Assembly: GCF_004348675.1 (NCBI RefSeq)
Contig: NZ_SMKN01000004.1
Location: forward strand, 1 to 64,000
From: Micromonospora sp. KC606
GTDB taxonomy: Bacteria > Actinomycetota > Actinomycetes > Mycobacteriales > Micromonosporaceae
Length of the DNA: 64,000 bases
Direction: 5' to 3'
Shown: piece after piece, positions 25,456-33,879 of the stretch
Numbering within the stretch: the first letter of the stretch is position 1
Layout of the letters: each line of letters opens with the position of its first letter
Translations under genes and position numbers: made by a program
Notes under the pieces: generated by a model
Database searches by the model: none
What the model saw: only the letters and a program-made list of their open reading frames with translations
What the model was told of the DNA's origin: nothing

Positions 25456-26412
25456 ATGACAACGACCACGTCGACCCAGCGTCGCGAGGTCGGCAGCACC
25501 GAGCCGGCGGGCCCCCGTAAGCGGGCCCGCCGGTCCGGTGACGGCGTGGCGGGTTACCTCTTCCTCTCGCCGTGGATCATCGGGATCCTGCTGCTGACCC
25601 TCGGCCCGATGGTGACCTCGCTGTACCTGTCGTTCACCGACTACGACCTCTTCAACCCCCCGCAGTGGATCGGCCTCGACAACTACCAGCGGATGTTCGA
25701 CGACGCCCGGTGGCTCAAGTCGGTGCGCGTCACCGCGCTGTACGTGGCGCTCGCCGTGCCGATCAAGCTTGCCTGCGCGCTGGCCGTCGCCATGTTGCTG
25801 AACAACGAACGCCGTGGGCGGGCCTTCTACCGGGCGGCGTTCTACGGCCCCTCGCTGATCGGCGCGAGCGTCAGCCTGGCGATCGTCTGGAAGGCGATGT
25901 TCAGCGACGACGCCGTGGTCGACCAGCTGCTGCGCGCGGTCGGCGTCAACACCGGCGGCTGGGCCGGCAACCCCGACTTCTCGCTGCTCATGCTCGTCCT
26001 GCTGGCTGCCTGGCAGCTGGGCGCTCCGATGGTCATCTTCCTCGCCGGGCTGAAGCAGGTGCCGCGGGAGCTGTACGAGGCGGCCGAGGTGGACGGTGCC
26101 GGGGCGTGGCGGCGGTTCCGCAACATCACGCTGCCGATGATCTCCCCGGTGATCTTCTTCAACCTGCTGCTGGAGACCATCAACGCGTTCCAGGTCTTCA
26201 CGTCCGCGTACATCGTCGGCGGGCCCAACGGCCAGCCGGCCGGCACGACGCTGTTCTACACCATCTACCTCTTCGACCGCGGCTTCGGCGACTACCGCAT
26301 GGGGTACGCCTCGGCCATGGCCTGGATGCTGCTGGCCGGGGTCGGGCTGGTGACGCTCTTCCTCTTCCGCACCGCACGCGGCTGGGTGTACTACTCGGGG
26401 GACAAACGATGA
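25456..26412 (+). CDS. Sugar ABC transporter permease (MalF/YesP-like)
   Basis: Protein of 318 aa with six predicted TM segments after a charged N-terminus. It carries the permease EAA loop (ELYEAAEVDGAGAWRRFRNITLP) that contacts the ATPase. It starts 2 bases after the binding-protein stop region and overlaps the next permease by 4 bases (ATGA). No ATPase gene is present in the operon, so a shared MsmX/MsiK-type subunit is needed. Confidence 0.94.
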   Translation: MTTTTSTQRREVGSTEPAGPRKRARRSGDGVAGYLFLSPWIIGILLLTLGPMVTSLYLSFTDYDLFNPPQWIGLDNYQRMFDDARWLKSVRVTALYVALAVPIKLACALAVAMLLNNERRGRAFYRAAFYGPSLIGASVSLAIVWKAMFSDDAVVDQLLRAVGVNTGGWAGNPDFSLLMLVLLAAWQLGAPMVIFLAGLKQVPRELYEAAEVDGAGAWRRFRNITLPMISPVIFFNLLLETINAFQVFTSAYIVGGPNGQPAGTTLFYTIYLFDRGFGDYRMGYASAMAWMLLAGVGLVTLFLFRTARGWVYYSGDKR

Positions 26413-27245
26413 GACCGAAGCTGTCCACCGTCGCATGGCACGTCGGCGCCATCGCGTTGCTCGCCGTCGTGCTCTACCCGATCGTGTGGGTCACGGCGGC
26501 GACCTTCAAGCCCACCGAGGACATCATCGGCAGTCTCCAACTGCTGCCCACCCGGATCACGACGATCAACTACGAGCGGGCGGTCGAGGGCATCGCCGGC
26601 ATCAGCGTGGTGCGCTTCTTCTGGAACTCGACCGTCCTGGCGGTGCTGTCCGTCGTGGGCACGGTGGCGTCCTCAGCCATGGCCGCGTACGCGTTCGCCC
26701 GGCTGCGGTTCCGCGGGCGTACCCTCATGTTCGGCCTCATGATCGCCACCTTGCTGCTGCCGTTCCACGTGCTCATCATCCCGCAGTACGTGGTCTTCCA
26801 GAAGCTCGGCCTCGTCGACACGTACGCGCCGCTGCTGCTGGGCAAGTTCCTCGCCACCGAGGCGTTCTTCGTGTTCCTCATGGTGCAGTTCATGCGGGGG
26901 ATCCCGTACGAGCTGGACGAGTCCGCGAAGATAGACGGCGCCGGCCACTGGGCGGTCTTCTGGAACATCCTGCTGCCGCTGTCACGCCCCGCCATCATCA
27001 CCACGGCCATCTTCACGTTCATCTGGACCTGGAACGACTTCTTCGGCCCTCTCATCTACCTCAGCACTCCAGAGAAGTATCCGCTGCCGTTGGCGCTCCA
27101 ACTCTTCATCGACGAGACCGCCGGCTCCGACTTCGGCGCGCTCATGGCGATGTCGATGCTCGCGCTGGTACCCGTGATCCTGTTCTTCCTGTTCTTCCAG
27201 CGGTTCCTCGTCGAGGGCGTCTCCACGTCGGGCCTCAAGGGATGA
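26409..27245 (+). CDS. Sugar ABC transporter permease (MalG/YesQ-like)
   Basis: Protein of 278 aa with six TM segments and EAA-type loop (YELDESAKIDGAGHWAVFWNILLPLSRPA). It ends with the SxSGLKG-type tail common to MalG proteins and pairs with the preceding MalF-like permease. Its stop overlaps the start of the DUF624 gene by 4 bases. Confidence 0.94.
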   Translation: MRPKLSTVAWHVGAIALLAVVLYPIVWVTAATFKPTEDIIGSLQLLPTRITTINYERAVEGIAGISVVRFFWNSTVLAVLSVVGTVASSAMAAYAFARLRFRGRTLMFGLMIATLLLPFHVLIIPQYVVFQKLGLVDTYAPLLLGKFLATEAFFVFLMVQFMRGIPYELDESAKIDGAGHWAVFWNILLPLSRPAIITTAIFTFIWTWNDFFGPLIYLSTPEKYPLPLALQLFIDETAGSDFGALMAMSMLALVPVILFFLFFQRFLVEGVSTSGLKG

Positions 27246-27823
27246 GGCGGTTCGCGCTCTTCGGGGAGTGCCTGACGGCCGGGTTGCTGGTCGCGCTGGC
27301 GATCCTCCCGGTCGTCACGCTGCTGCCCGCGCTGGCGGCCGGTTGCGCGCACATCCGGGCGCACGTCGATGGCGAGAGCACCGCGATCCGGACGTTCTTC
27401 ACCCGCGCCGGCGCGGCGTACCGGGGCAGCCTGGGCCTGTCGCTCGGCGTCGTGGCCGGTTACGCGGTCCTGGCCGGCGACGTGCTCATCCTCCGCCGCG
27501 CCGGCGTGCCCGGCGGCGGCCTCGTCGCCGCCGCCTGCGTCGTCGCCGCCGCGGCGCTGTCGGTGATCGTCCTCCGCGCCGCAGCCGCATGGTCGCCGGG
27601 CGCACAGTGGGCGCAGCTGGTACGCCAGGCCGCCCGCCGCGCCGTCACCGGTGATCCGTCCGGCTCCCTGCTCCTGGTCATGGCGCTCGGCGTGCTCGTC
27701 GTCGTCACCTGGCAACTGCTGCCGCTCGTGCTGCCGATGCTCGGCTGCCTGCTCATGGCGGCCGTGGCGGTCGAACGCCGCCACGGCCGCCCAGACTCCG
27801 CACTGGGCCAGGCCCCCGTGTGA
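27242..27823 (+). CDS. DUF624/YesL-like membrane protein
   Basis: Protein of 193 aa with about five hydrophobic segments. The N-terminal LTAGLLVALAILPVVTLLPALAAGCAHIR block, with a Gly-Glu/Pro-rich first helix, resembles DUF624 proteins such as B. subtilis YesL, which sit beside oligosaccharide importers in pectin operons. Its function is unknown, perhaps as an accessory of the transporter. It is the last gene of the importer operon. Confidence 0.72.
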   Translation: MRRFALFGECLTAGLLVALAILPVVTLLPALAAGCAHIRAHVDGESTAIRTFFTRAGAAYRGSLGLSLGVVAGYAVLAGDVLILRRAGVPGGGLVAAACVVAAAALSVIVLRAAAAWSPGAQWAQLVRQAARRAVTGDPSGSLLLVMALGVLVVVTWQLLPLVLPMLGCLLMAAVAVERRHGRPDSALGQAPV

Positions 27824-27873
27824 TCCCGAGGTGTCCCACCGGCACGTCATGAGCTGGTCCTGGGCCGCCTTCG

Positions 27874-30615
27874 TCAGCGCAGGTGCTCGCCGACCAGCGC
27901 CAGGCACTGGATCGCGGCGAGGGCGTACTGGGCGCTGGCGTTCGTGGACACGAAGCTGTTCTCGTCGACCGGCTTGAGCACGGCTGGCCCCTCGATCCGC
28001 GTGGAGCGGAAGCCGAAATTCCGCGGGTAGCCGGCGTGGCCGGTGTAGAACTCCTGCCAGGCGCGGGCCGCCAGGGTCGCGTCACCGGTCTTCGCGGCGG
28101 CGTACGCGGTGAGCCGCGAGTGCGCCTGGCGAAGGTTGAGGTTGCCCAACGACTGTCCGACCTCGGCAGTCTGCTCGGCGGCGGTGCCGTTGTAGAGCCG
28201 GCAGTACTGAAGCCAGGCGTTGGTGAACTCGGGCATGTCGGCCAGGCTGATCAGTTCGCTGCAGATCTCGACGAGGCCGAACACCGCGCCGAGCGACCCG
28301 ACCGACACCGCCGGCGCGGCGGGGGCGAACTTCCCGGTCTCCAGGTCGTAGCGACCGCTGCCCTGGATGAAGCCGTTGGGCATGGCGGCGATGGTGCGCG
28401 CGGTGTTGAGCAGTTTCGTCTGGGCGATCGGGTCACCGCCGCGTTCCCATTCGGTGAGCCAGGCCGCGGCCAGGCCACTCCAGTCGGTGCCCGTGCTGAT
28501 CGACAGCGCGCGCGGGTCCGGCTCGTAGGGCTCGGTGCGGATCTTGCGGATGGGGTCGAGGACCAGAAAGGTCCGATCGGAGTCGACCAGGTCGCGCATC
28601 AGGTCACCGACGCGTTCGTCGGCGGTGAGGAAGTAGTAGAAGCGCCGGTACGCCGCGGAGCTGATCCGCAGCTGTTTGGCGCTGTCGGCCCAGTGCAGCA
28701 CACCGTGGCGGGTGCCGAGGTCCTGGTACTTGCCGAGATGGTAGACATCGACCTCGCCGGTGTGCCGGGTCATGGCCTCGGCGAAGCGGAACACCTCGGC
28801 CCGCCCGGAGCGCAGGTACTGGTACCACAGCCACAGGTCGGGCGAGAGCTCGGAGTTGGCCCAGGCGTATCCCCCGACGTCGTACCGCCAGACGTGCCGG
28901 TCGCCGTCGTAGCTGTGCATGATGTCGCCGTAGTTCCAGAACCCGTACCACGAGCGCTGCTCCACCTGGTTGCGGTGGTAGTCGAACAGGAAGTCGAGGC
29001 GGTCCTCGATCTCGCGGCGGGCCGGGGTGCTGCGGTCGACGGGGCTCCAGTCGCCGAAGACGCCGGCGGCGTGCAGGCTGGCCGGCGGGGCGGCGAGCAG
29101 CGGTGGCGTCTGAGCGGCGTCGGCGAGCTGGGCCAGCCGTTCGGCGGACGGCGTGCCGGCCAGCGCCCAGAACGACAGTTCGGTGGTGCGTGCCACGCCG
29201 AACGGCCTACCGAAGCCAGGCTCGTAGTCCTCGTACGTGATCTCCAGGCCTTCGAGCTGCTCGGGATAGGTGTCCTGGCCCATCCCGTCGTGGTAGAAGC
29301 GCAGGTCCATCGGCGGGGCGTCGGGCGACCAGAGCCAGACGGTCACCTCGGCGGTGTCGCCGGCGGCGCCTCGGATGTCGAGCTGGGTTGGGTGCAGTTG
29401 CCAGAAGTCCTTCATGCCGAACGCGAGACCGCCGGAGACGCCGCCGACGTAGCCGAGACCGGCGGCGCGGCGGCCGGTGTCGACCTGGATCCAACCGTGC
29501 CCGGCGCTGGTCCGTTTGCGGATGTCGAAACAGCCGTCGGAGAGCTGCCGGAGGCTGTAGTCGCCCCAGGCCGGAATCAGGTGCAGCCGGCTCGACACGC
29601 GGGTGTCCCAGGTGGACACGTTCGGCGTAGGGCGGCCGGCGATCTGCGCCTGCCGTACCGCCGCGCCGGGGTCGCGCCGCAGGCCGGTGATGCCGCGGAC
29701 CGCCTCGCCCAGCACCCCGTCGCCGTCCCCGGCGAAGCGGATGTGCCGGTCGTGGAGCTGGTCGGTCATCGGCACCTCGAAGCGGATGCCGAGGCCGCTG
29801 ATGAAGTCCTTCTTCTCGTCCCCGTCGAAGACGAACGTGTGCACCATCCGGATGCCGTCACTGCCCGCGAAGAAATACAGCCGCACCGTGAACGGCAACC
29901 AGCTGCTGCGGCCACGGAAAACCCGGTGCCGTCCCTCGATACGCACGACCGCACGCACCGGACCGCGCTGTTCGACGGTCACCGTCCGGACCTCGCCGGT
30001 GAACCGCTCGGTGCGGACGACGGCCGGGGCATCGTCGGCGTTGTCCCTGCGCAGGCACACGAGCGTGCCGTTCGCGGCGACGGTGCGGCCGGCGCGGACG
30101 ATCGACGGCACCAGCACGTAACCACTGCGAGCGATCGTGCACTGGACCACGCCGGTGTCCACCTGTATCGCCTTGGCGGTCTCGGTGACCCGTAGTGGCT
30201 TGGCCGGCTCGGCGGCCGTGCCGGGGCGCAGCAGGTACGCCTCGGCGGGCGGAACCTCGGTGCCGATCGCGTGGGCGGTCCACTTGACCGAGCCGTCCGG
30301 CCAGAAGCCGATCGGCCAGGACTGCACCGGCACCGCCGCGCCCCCGGCGGTGGTCAGGGCCAACTCCTGCCCGCGATTCAGCGTGCCGCGCTTCCAGGGC
30401 ACGCCCCAGGTCGCGCCGACGAGCGCCGGGGGCGTGCCGCCTTCGAGCCAGCGCAGCGGCACGGCGTCCGGCTCGGCGGCAGCGGCCCTGGCGACGCTGG
30501 GTGCGGTGGCGGGCCCCGCCGGCGCCGCGGCAGCAGGCCGGGATAGGGGTAGTTGGGAAGCGGCGCCGACGATGGCGGCGCCCGTCAGGAGACTGCGTCT
30601 GGGCAGCTGGGACAT
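27874..30615 (-). CDS. Tat-exported exo-rhamnogalacturonan lyase family protein (PL26 type)
   Basis: Protein of 913 aa with a twin-arginine signal (LPRRSLLTGAAIVGAASQLPL). The length and plan fit the PL26 exo-rhamnogalacturonan lyases (founding enzyme PcRGLX, roughly 900 aa): N-terminal beta domain (VPLRWLEGGTPPALVGATWGVPWKRGTL, WPIGFWPDGSVKWTAHAIG), a central beta domain (YFFAGSDGIRMVHTFVFDGDE) and a C-terminal alpha/alpha toroid (WYGFWNYGDIMHSYD, YAWANSELSPDLWLWYQYLRSG). It would release unsaturated GalA-Rha units from RG-I ends. The ATG at 30615 has GGAG 6 bases upstream. A LacI-type operator lies 44-58 bases before the start. Confidence 0.82.
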   Translation of the reverse strand: MSQLPRRSLLTGAAIVGAASQLPLSRPAAAAPAGPATAPSVARAAAAEPDAVPLRWLEGGTPPALVGATWGVPWKRGTLNRGQELALTTAGGAAVPVQSWPIGFWPDGSVKWTAHAIGTEVPPAEAYLLRPGTAAEPAKPLRVTETAKAIQVDTGVVQCTIARSGYVLVPSIVRAGRTVAANGTLVCLRRDNADDAPAVVRTERFTGEVRTVTVEQRGPVRAVVRIEGRHRVFRGRSSWLPFTVRLYFFAGSDGIRMVHTFVFDGDEKKDFISGLGIRFEVPMTDQLHDRHIRFAGDGDGVLGEAVRGITGLRRDPGAAVRQAQIAGRPTPNVSTWDTRVSSRLHLIPAWGDYSLRQLSDGCFDIRKRTSAGHGWIQVDTGRRAAGLGYVGGVSGGLAFGMKDFWQLHPTQLDIRGAAGDTAEVTVWLWSPDAPPMDLRFYHDGMGQDTYPEQLEGLEITYEDYEPGFGRPFGVARTTELSFWALAGTPSAERLAQLADAAQTPPLLAAPPASLHAAGVFGDWSPVDRSTPARREIEDRLDFLFDYHRNQVEQRSWYGFWNYGDIMHSYDGDRHVWRYDVGGYAWANSELSPDLWLWYQYLRSGRAEVFRFAEAMTRHTGEVDVYHLGKYQDLGTRHGVLHWADSAKQLRISSAAYRRFYYFLTADERVGDLMRDLVDSDRTFLVLDPIRKIRTEPYEPDPRALSISTGTDWSGLAAAWLTEWERGGDPIAQTKLLNTARTIAAMPNGFIQGSGRYDLETGKFAPAAPAVSVGSLGAVFGLVEICSELISLADMPEFTNAWLQYCRLYNGTAAEQTAEVGQSLGNLNLRQAHSRLTAYAAAKTGDATLAARAWQEFYTGHAGYPRNFGFRSTRIEGPAVLKPVDENSFVSTNASAQYALAAIQCLALVGEHLR

Positions 30616-30658
30616 AGCGCACTCCACGTGGTCGGGTGCCGCGGTCGAAGGCCGGCTA

Positions 30659-30673
30659 TGGAAACGCTTACCA
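30659..30673. promoter_or_regulatory. LacI-type operator before the RG lyase gene
   Basis: TGGAAACGCTTACCA (minus strand TGGTAAGCGTTTCCA) is a near-palindrome around a central CG, located between the divergent lyase and DUF2264 genes. It shares the GTAASCGYTT core with sites at 32757, 37486 and 37555. Confidence 0.6.
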
Positions 30674-30774
30674 TCTCGTGCAGATAATCAGACGCGTCGA
30701 TAGGGTGTCAAGACCTCGCGTCGCCGAACGCGTTCCTGTTGGCAGCCACGTTGATCGTCGCGGTGAGGTGCCAT

Positions 30775-32727
30775 ATGCTCCAGCACATCAGTACAAACGT
30801 TTTAACCAGGCTCCCACCTGTCGATGGTTTGTCATCGCCGTACACCGGGTGGACCAGGGCGCACTGGGAGGCGGTGGCCGACCACCTGCTGGACGCGGTC
30901 GCGCCCCACGCGGTGCCGGGTTTCGCCCAGTACCGGCTCCCGGGCCGGCCCGGGAGTGCCGGCCTGACCAGTGACGGCCTGGAGGGATACGCGCGGACGT
31001 TCCTGCTCGCCGCCTTCCGTATCGCCGGTGCGGGCGGCGACGTGCCGGCAGAACTCATCGAGCGGTACGCGGACGGCCTCGCCCACGGCACGGACCCCGG
31101 TGACCGGTACGCATGGCCGGCGCCGGCCGACTGTTCCCAGCAGATCGTGGAGGCGGCCTCGATCGCGTTGGCGTTGCACGAGACCCGCCGCTGGCTGTTC
31201 GACCGACTCGACAGTCAGGTGCGGGAGCGGGTGGTCGACTGGCTCGCCGGCTTCGCGGGCAGGCGGACGTGGCAGAGCAACTGGGTGCTGTTCCCCGTCG
31301 TGATCCAGCAGTTCCTGGCCGGCGTCGGCGGGCCGCACGAGCCGGCCGAGATCGCAGCTGGGCTCGACCAGATCGAGCAGTGGTACGTCGGGGACGGCTG
31401 GTACACCGACGGCGCCGGGCGGTGCTTCGACTACTACGCCGGTTGGGCGATGCACCTGTACCCCCTGATGTGGGCACGGATGTCCGGCGACCGGGAGCGC
31501 GGCTCCCGGTACCGGGAGCGGCTGCACGCCTTCCTGGAGCAGTACCAGCACATGTTCGCCCGCGACGGCGCACCGGTGCACCAGGGCCGGTCGCTGTGCT
31601 ACCGGTACGCCGCCGTCGCCCCGCTGTGGCTGGGCGAGGTGATGGACGTCAGCCCGCTGCCCGCCGGGCGCACCCGCCGGATCGCCAGCGGCGTGCTGCG
31701 ACACTTCGTCGAGCGGGGTGTGCCGGACGAGCGCGGGCTGCTGGGCCTTGGCTGGTACGACCACTTCCTCCCGACCGTCCAGCACTACTCCGGGCCGGCC
31801 TCGCCGTACTGGGCCAGCAAGGGTTTCCTCGGCCTGCTGCTGCCCGCGGACCATCCGGCCTGGACGGCACGGGAGAGTGCCGCGCCGATCGACGACGGCG
31901 ACCGGGCCGTCGCGATGCCCGGACCCGGCTGGCTACTGCACGCCACCCAGCACGACGGCCTCGTCAGGGTGGTCAACCACGGCAGCGACCGGGCCCGCCA
32001 CCTCGCGGCCGACGGGTTGGAGGACCCGCACTACACCCGCTTCGGGTACGCCTCGCACACCGCCCCGGAGGCCGGCGAGGACGCCCGCGTGCGGGCGGTG
32101 GACGGTCACCTCGCCGTTGTGGCCCCGGACGGCACGGTCTCACGTCGCCGCCGGATCGAGCCGATCGCCGTGTTCGACCGGTTCGCCGCCTCCGCCTACG
32201 AGGACGGACTGCCGGTCGGTCCGGTGCGGGTGGAGACCGCGTCGATCGTGCGCGGGCCGTGGGAGGTGCGCGTGCACCGGGTGACCGCACCGCCGGGCTG
32301 CGGGGTACGCGAGGGCGGGTACGCGCTGGCCGACGACCACCCGCCGGCCGACCAGATCGGGCCCGGGTGGGCACGCGTGCGGCGGCCGGACGGGCTGGCC
32401 AGCATCGTGGTCGCCCTGCACGGTCTCCGCGAGGCCGCCGTGGCGAGATCGGTCGAGTCGAACGCGTACGGCGCGTGCTCCGCCACCCCGTACCTGACGG
32501 CGCCCGAACACCCGGGCGGCAGCGCCTTGTACGTCTCGCTGGTGGCGCTCACCGGCGACCGCGTCGTTCCGGACGCGCTCCGGGAGTCGGTCGTGGCGGC
32601 CGTCGACGGGGACCGGGTCGGCGTGCGGTTTCCGGACGGGGAACGGGTCGAGGTGGTGATGGGCGCCGCGCCGGCCTATGCCCGCTATCCGGTGGCCGGC
32701 GCGTCGGTGCACTGGTCGCCGGCTTGA
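30775..32727 (+). CDS. DUF2264 protein, candidate intracellular uronyl hydrolase
   Basis: Protein of 650 aa without a signal peptide. Residues about 10-390 match the DUF2264 helical domain (YTGWTRAHWEAVADHLLDAV, SDGLEGYARTFLLAAFRIAG, WLFDRLDSQVRERVVDWLAGFAGRRTWQSNWVLFPVVIQQFLAGVGGP, WYVGDGWYTDGAGRCFDYYAGWAMHLYPLMWARMSG). The rest is beta-rich. The fold is expected to be an alpha/alpha toroid plus beta-sandwich, as in several uronic acid-acting enzymes. I recall that some DUF2264 proteins are placed in CAZy GH154, but cannot check this. It is divergent from the RG lyase and upstream of the LacI gene. The ATG at 30775 has a GAGGTG ribosome site. Confidence 0.8.
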   Translation: MLQHISTNVLTRLPPVDGLSSPYTGWTRAHWEAVADHLLDAVAPHAVPGFAQYRLPGRPGSAGLTSDGLEGYARTFLLAAFRIAGAGGDVPAELIERYADGLAHGTDPGDRYAWPAPADCSQQIVEAASIALALHETRRWLFDRLDSQVRERVVDWLAGFAGRRTWQSNWVLFPVVIQQFLAGVGGPHEPAEIAAGLDQIEQWYVGDGWYTDGAGRCFDYYAGWAMHLYPLMWARMSGDRERGSRYRERLHAFLEQYQHMFARDGAPVHQGRSLCYRYAAVAPLWLGEVMDVSPLPAGRTRRIASGVLRHFVERGVPDERGLLGLGWYDHFLPTVQHYSGPASPYWASKGFLGLLLPADHPAWTARESAAPIDDGDRAVAMPGPGWLLHATQHDGLVRVVNHGSDRARHLAADGLEDPHYTRFGYASHTAPEAGEDARVRAVDGHLAVVAPDGTVSRRRRIEPIAVFDRFAASAYEDGLPVGPVRVETASIVRGPWEVRVHRVTAPPGCGVREGGYALADDHPPADQIGPGWARVRRPDGLASIVVALHGLREAAVARSVESNAYGACSATPYLTAPEHPGGSALYVSLVALTGDRVVPDALRESVVAAVDGDRVGVRFPDGERVEVVMGAAPAYARYPVAGASVHWSPA

Positions 32728-32768
32728 CACTGCCCAACGCGGAGCCGATTATTTCTGTAACCGTTTTC
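32724..32768 (+). promoter_or_regulatory. lacI promoter with overlapping operator
   Basis: TTGACA (32724-32729), 17 nt, GATTAT (32747-32752): a good vegetative promoter that overlaps the DUF2264 stop codon. The LacI-type site GTAACCGTTTTC (32757-32768) covers the expected start point, which implies that the regulator gene represses itself. Confidence 0.7.
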
Positions 32769-32793
32769 TGAAAAACAGTCCCTCGGGGTGGCG

Positions 32794-33861
32794 ATGGCGC
32801 GGCGGGCGAGCGAAGCTGCGGAAGGCCGGCGGCGGTCCACGATACGCGAGGTCGCCGACCGGGCCGGGGTCTCCGTGGCGACCGTCTCCCGGATCCTGAC
32901 CGGCAGCTACCCCGCCGCCCCGTCGACACGGGCGCGGGTGATGCGGGCGGTCAAGGAACTGGACTACGTGGCCAACGCGCACGCCCGGGCACTGGCCGGC
33001 ACCCCGAACAAGAGCGTCGCGATCGTGCTCAACTCGGTGATCTCGCCCCACTACGCCCACGTGGCCCAGGGCGTCGAGGCACAGGCCGCCGCCGAGGGCC
33101 GGTTGTGCCTGATCGGCACCACCGGCGGCGACCCGGAGCGCGAACTCGCCATGGTGAAGTTCATGCGGGAACAGCACGCCGAGGCGGTCATCCTGGTCGG
33201 CAACGTGGTGGCCGACGAGAGTTACCGGGAGCGGATGGGCCGGTACGCGCGCGCCCTGGCCGCGATCGGCTCCCGGCTGGTGCTGTGCGGGCGCCCGTCG
33301 CTCGGCCCCGACGTGCCCGCGGTCGTCGTGGAGTACGACCACGCGGGTGGCGCGTTCGCGGCCACCAGCCACCTCCTGTCCGCAGGGCACCGGCGGATCC
33401 TGTGTCTGGGCTACCGCGCCGGCTACACCACGGTCGAGGGGCGACTGGCCGGATACCGGCGGGCGTTGGCCGCGCACCGCGTGCCGCACGACCCCAGCCT
33501 GGAGGTCGAGGGCACGATGGAGTGGCACGAGGGCTATCGGATGATGACGGAACGGCTGGCCGCCGGGGCCCGCGACTTCACCGCCGTCTTCGCCGTCAAC
33601 GACCTCATCGCCGGTGGCGCCTACCGGGCACTCGCCGAGCATGGACTACGGGTGCCCCACGACGTGTCGATGGTCGGCTTCGACGACCTGCCGCCCTCGC
33701 TCGACCTCAACCTGACCACCGTGCACCTGCCCCACGAGGAGGTCGGGCGCACCGCCGTGCGCCTCGCGCTGGAGCACGAGGCACGCGGCGGCGCACCGCC
33801 ACACGTCACCCTCGGCACGCACCTGGTCGTACGCGACTCGGTCCGCCCGCTTGTCTCGTGA
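32794..33861 (+). CDS. LacI-family transcriptional repressor of the pectin locus
   Basis: Protein of 355 aa: N-terminal helix-turn-helix and hinge (TIREVADRAGVSVATVSRILTGSYPAAPSTRARVMRAVKELDYVANAHARALAG) followed by a periplasmic-binding-protein-like sensor (SVAIVLNSVISPHYAHVAQGVEAQAAAEGRLCLIGTTG ... FAVNDLIAGGAYRALAEHGLRVPHDVSMVGFDDLPPS). It probably binds the GTAASCGYTT-type sites at the divergent and flanking promoters and lets go when an RG-I degradation product is present. The ATG at 32794 was preferred over the GTG at 32788. Confidence 0.95.
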   Translation: MARRASEAAEGRRRSTIREVADRAGVSVATVSRILTGSYPAAPSTRARVMRAVKELDYVANAHARALAGTPNKSVAIVLNSVISPHYAHVAQGVEAQAAAEGRLCLIGTTGGDPERELAMVKFMREQHAEAVILVGNVVADESYRERMGRYARALAAIGSRLVLCGRPSLGPDVPAVVVEYDHAGGAFAATSHLLSAGHRRILCLGYRAGYTTVEGRLAGYRRALAAHRVPHDPSLEVEGTMEWHEGYRMMTERLAAGARDFTAVFAVNDLIAGGAYRALAEHGLRVPHDVSMVGFDDLPPSLDLNLTTVHLPHEEVGRTAVRLALEHEARGGAPPHVTLGTHLVVRDSVRPLVS

Positions 33862-33879
33862 CGACGCCGCCCGCGCGGT

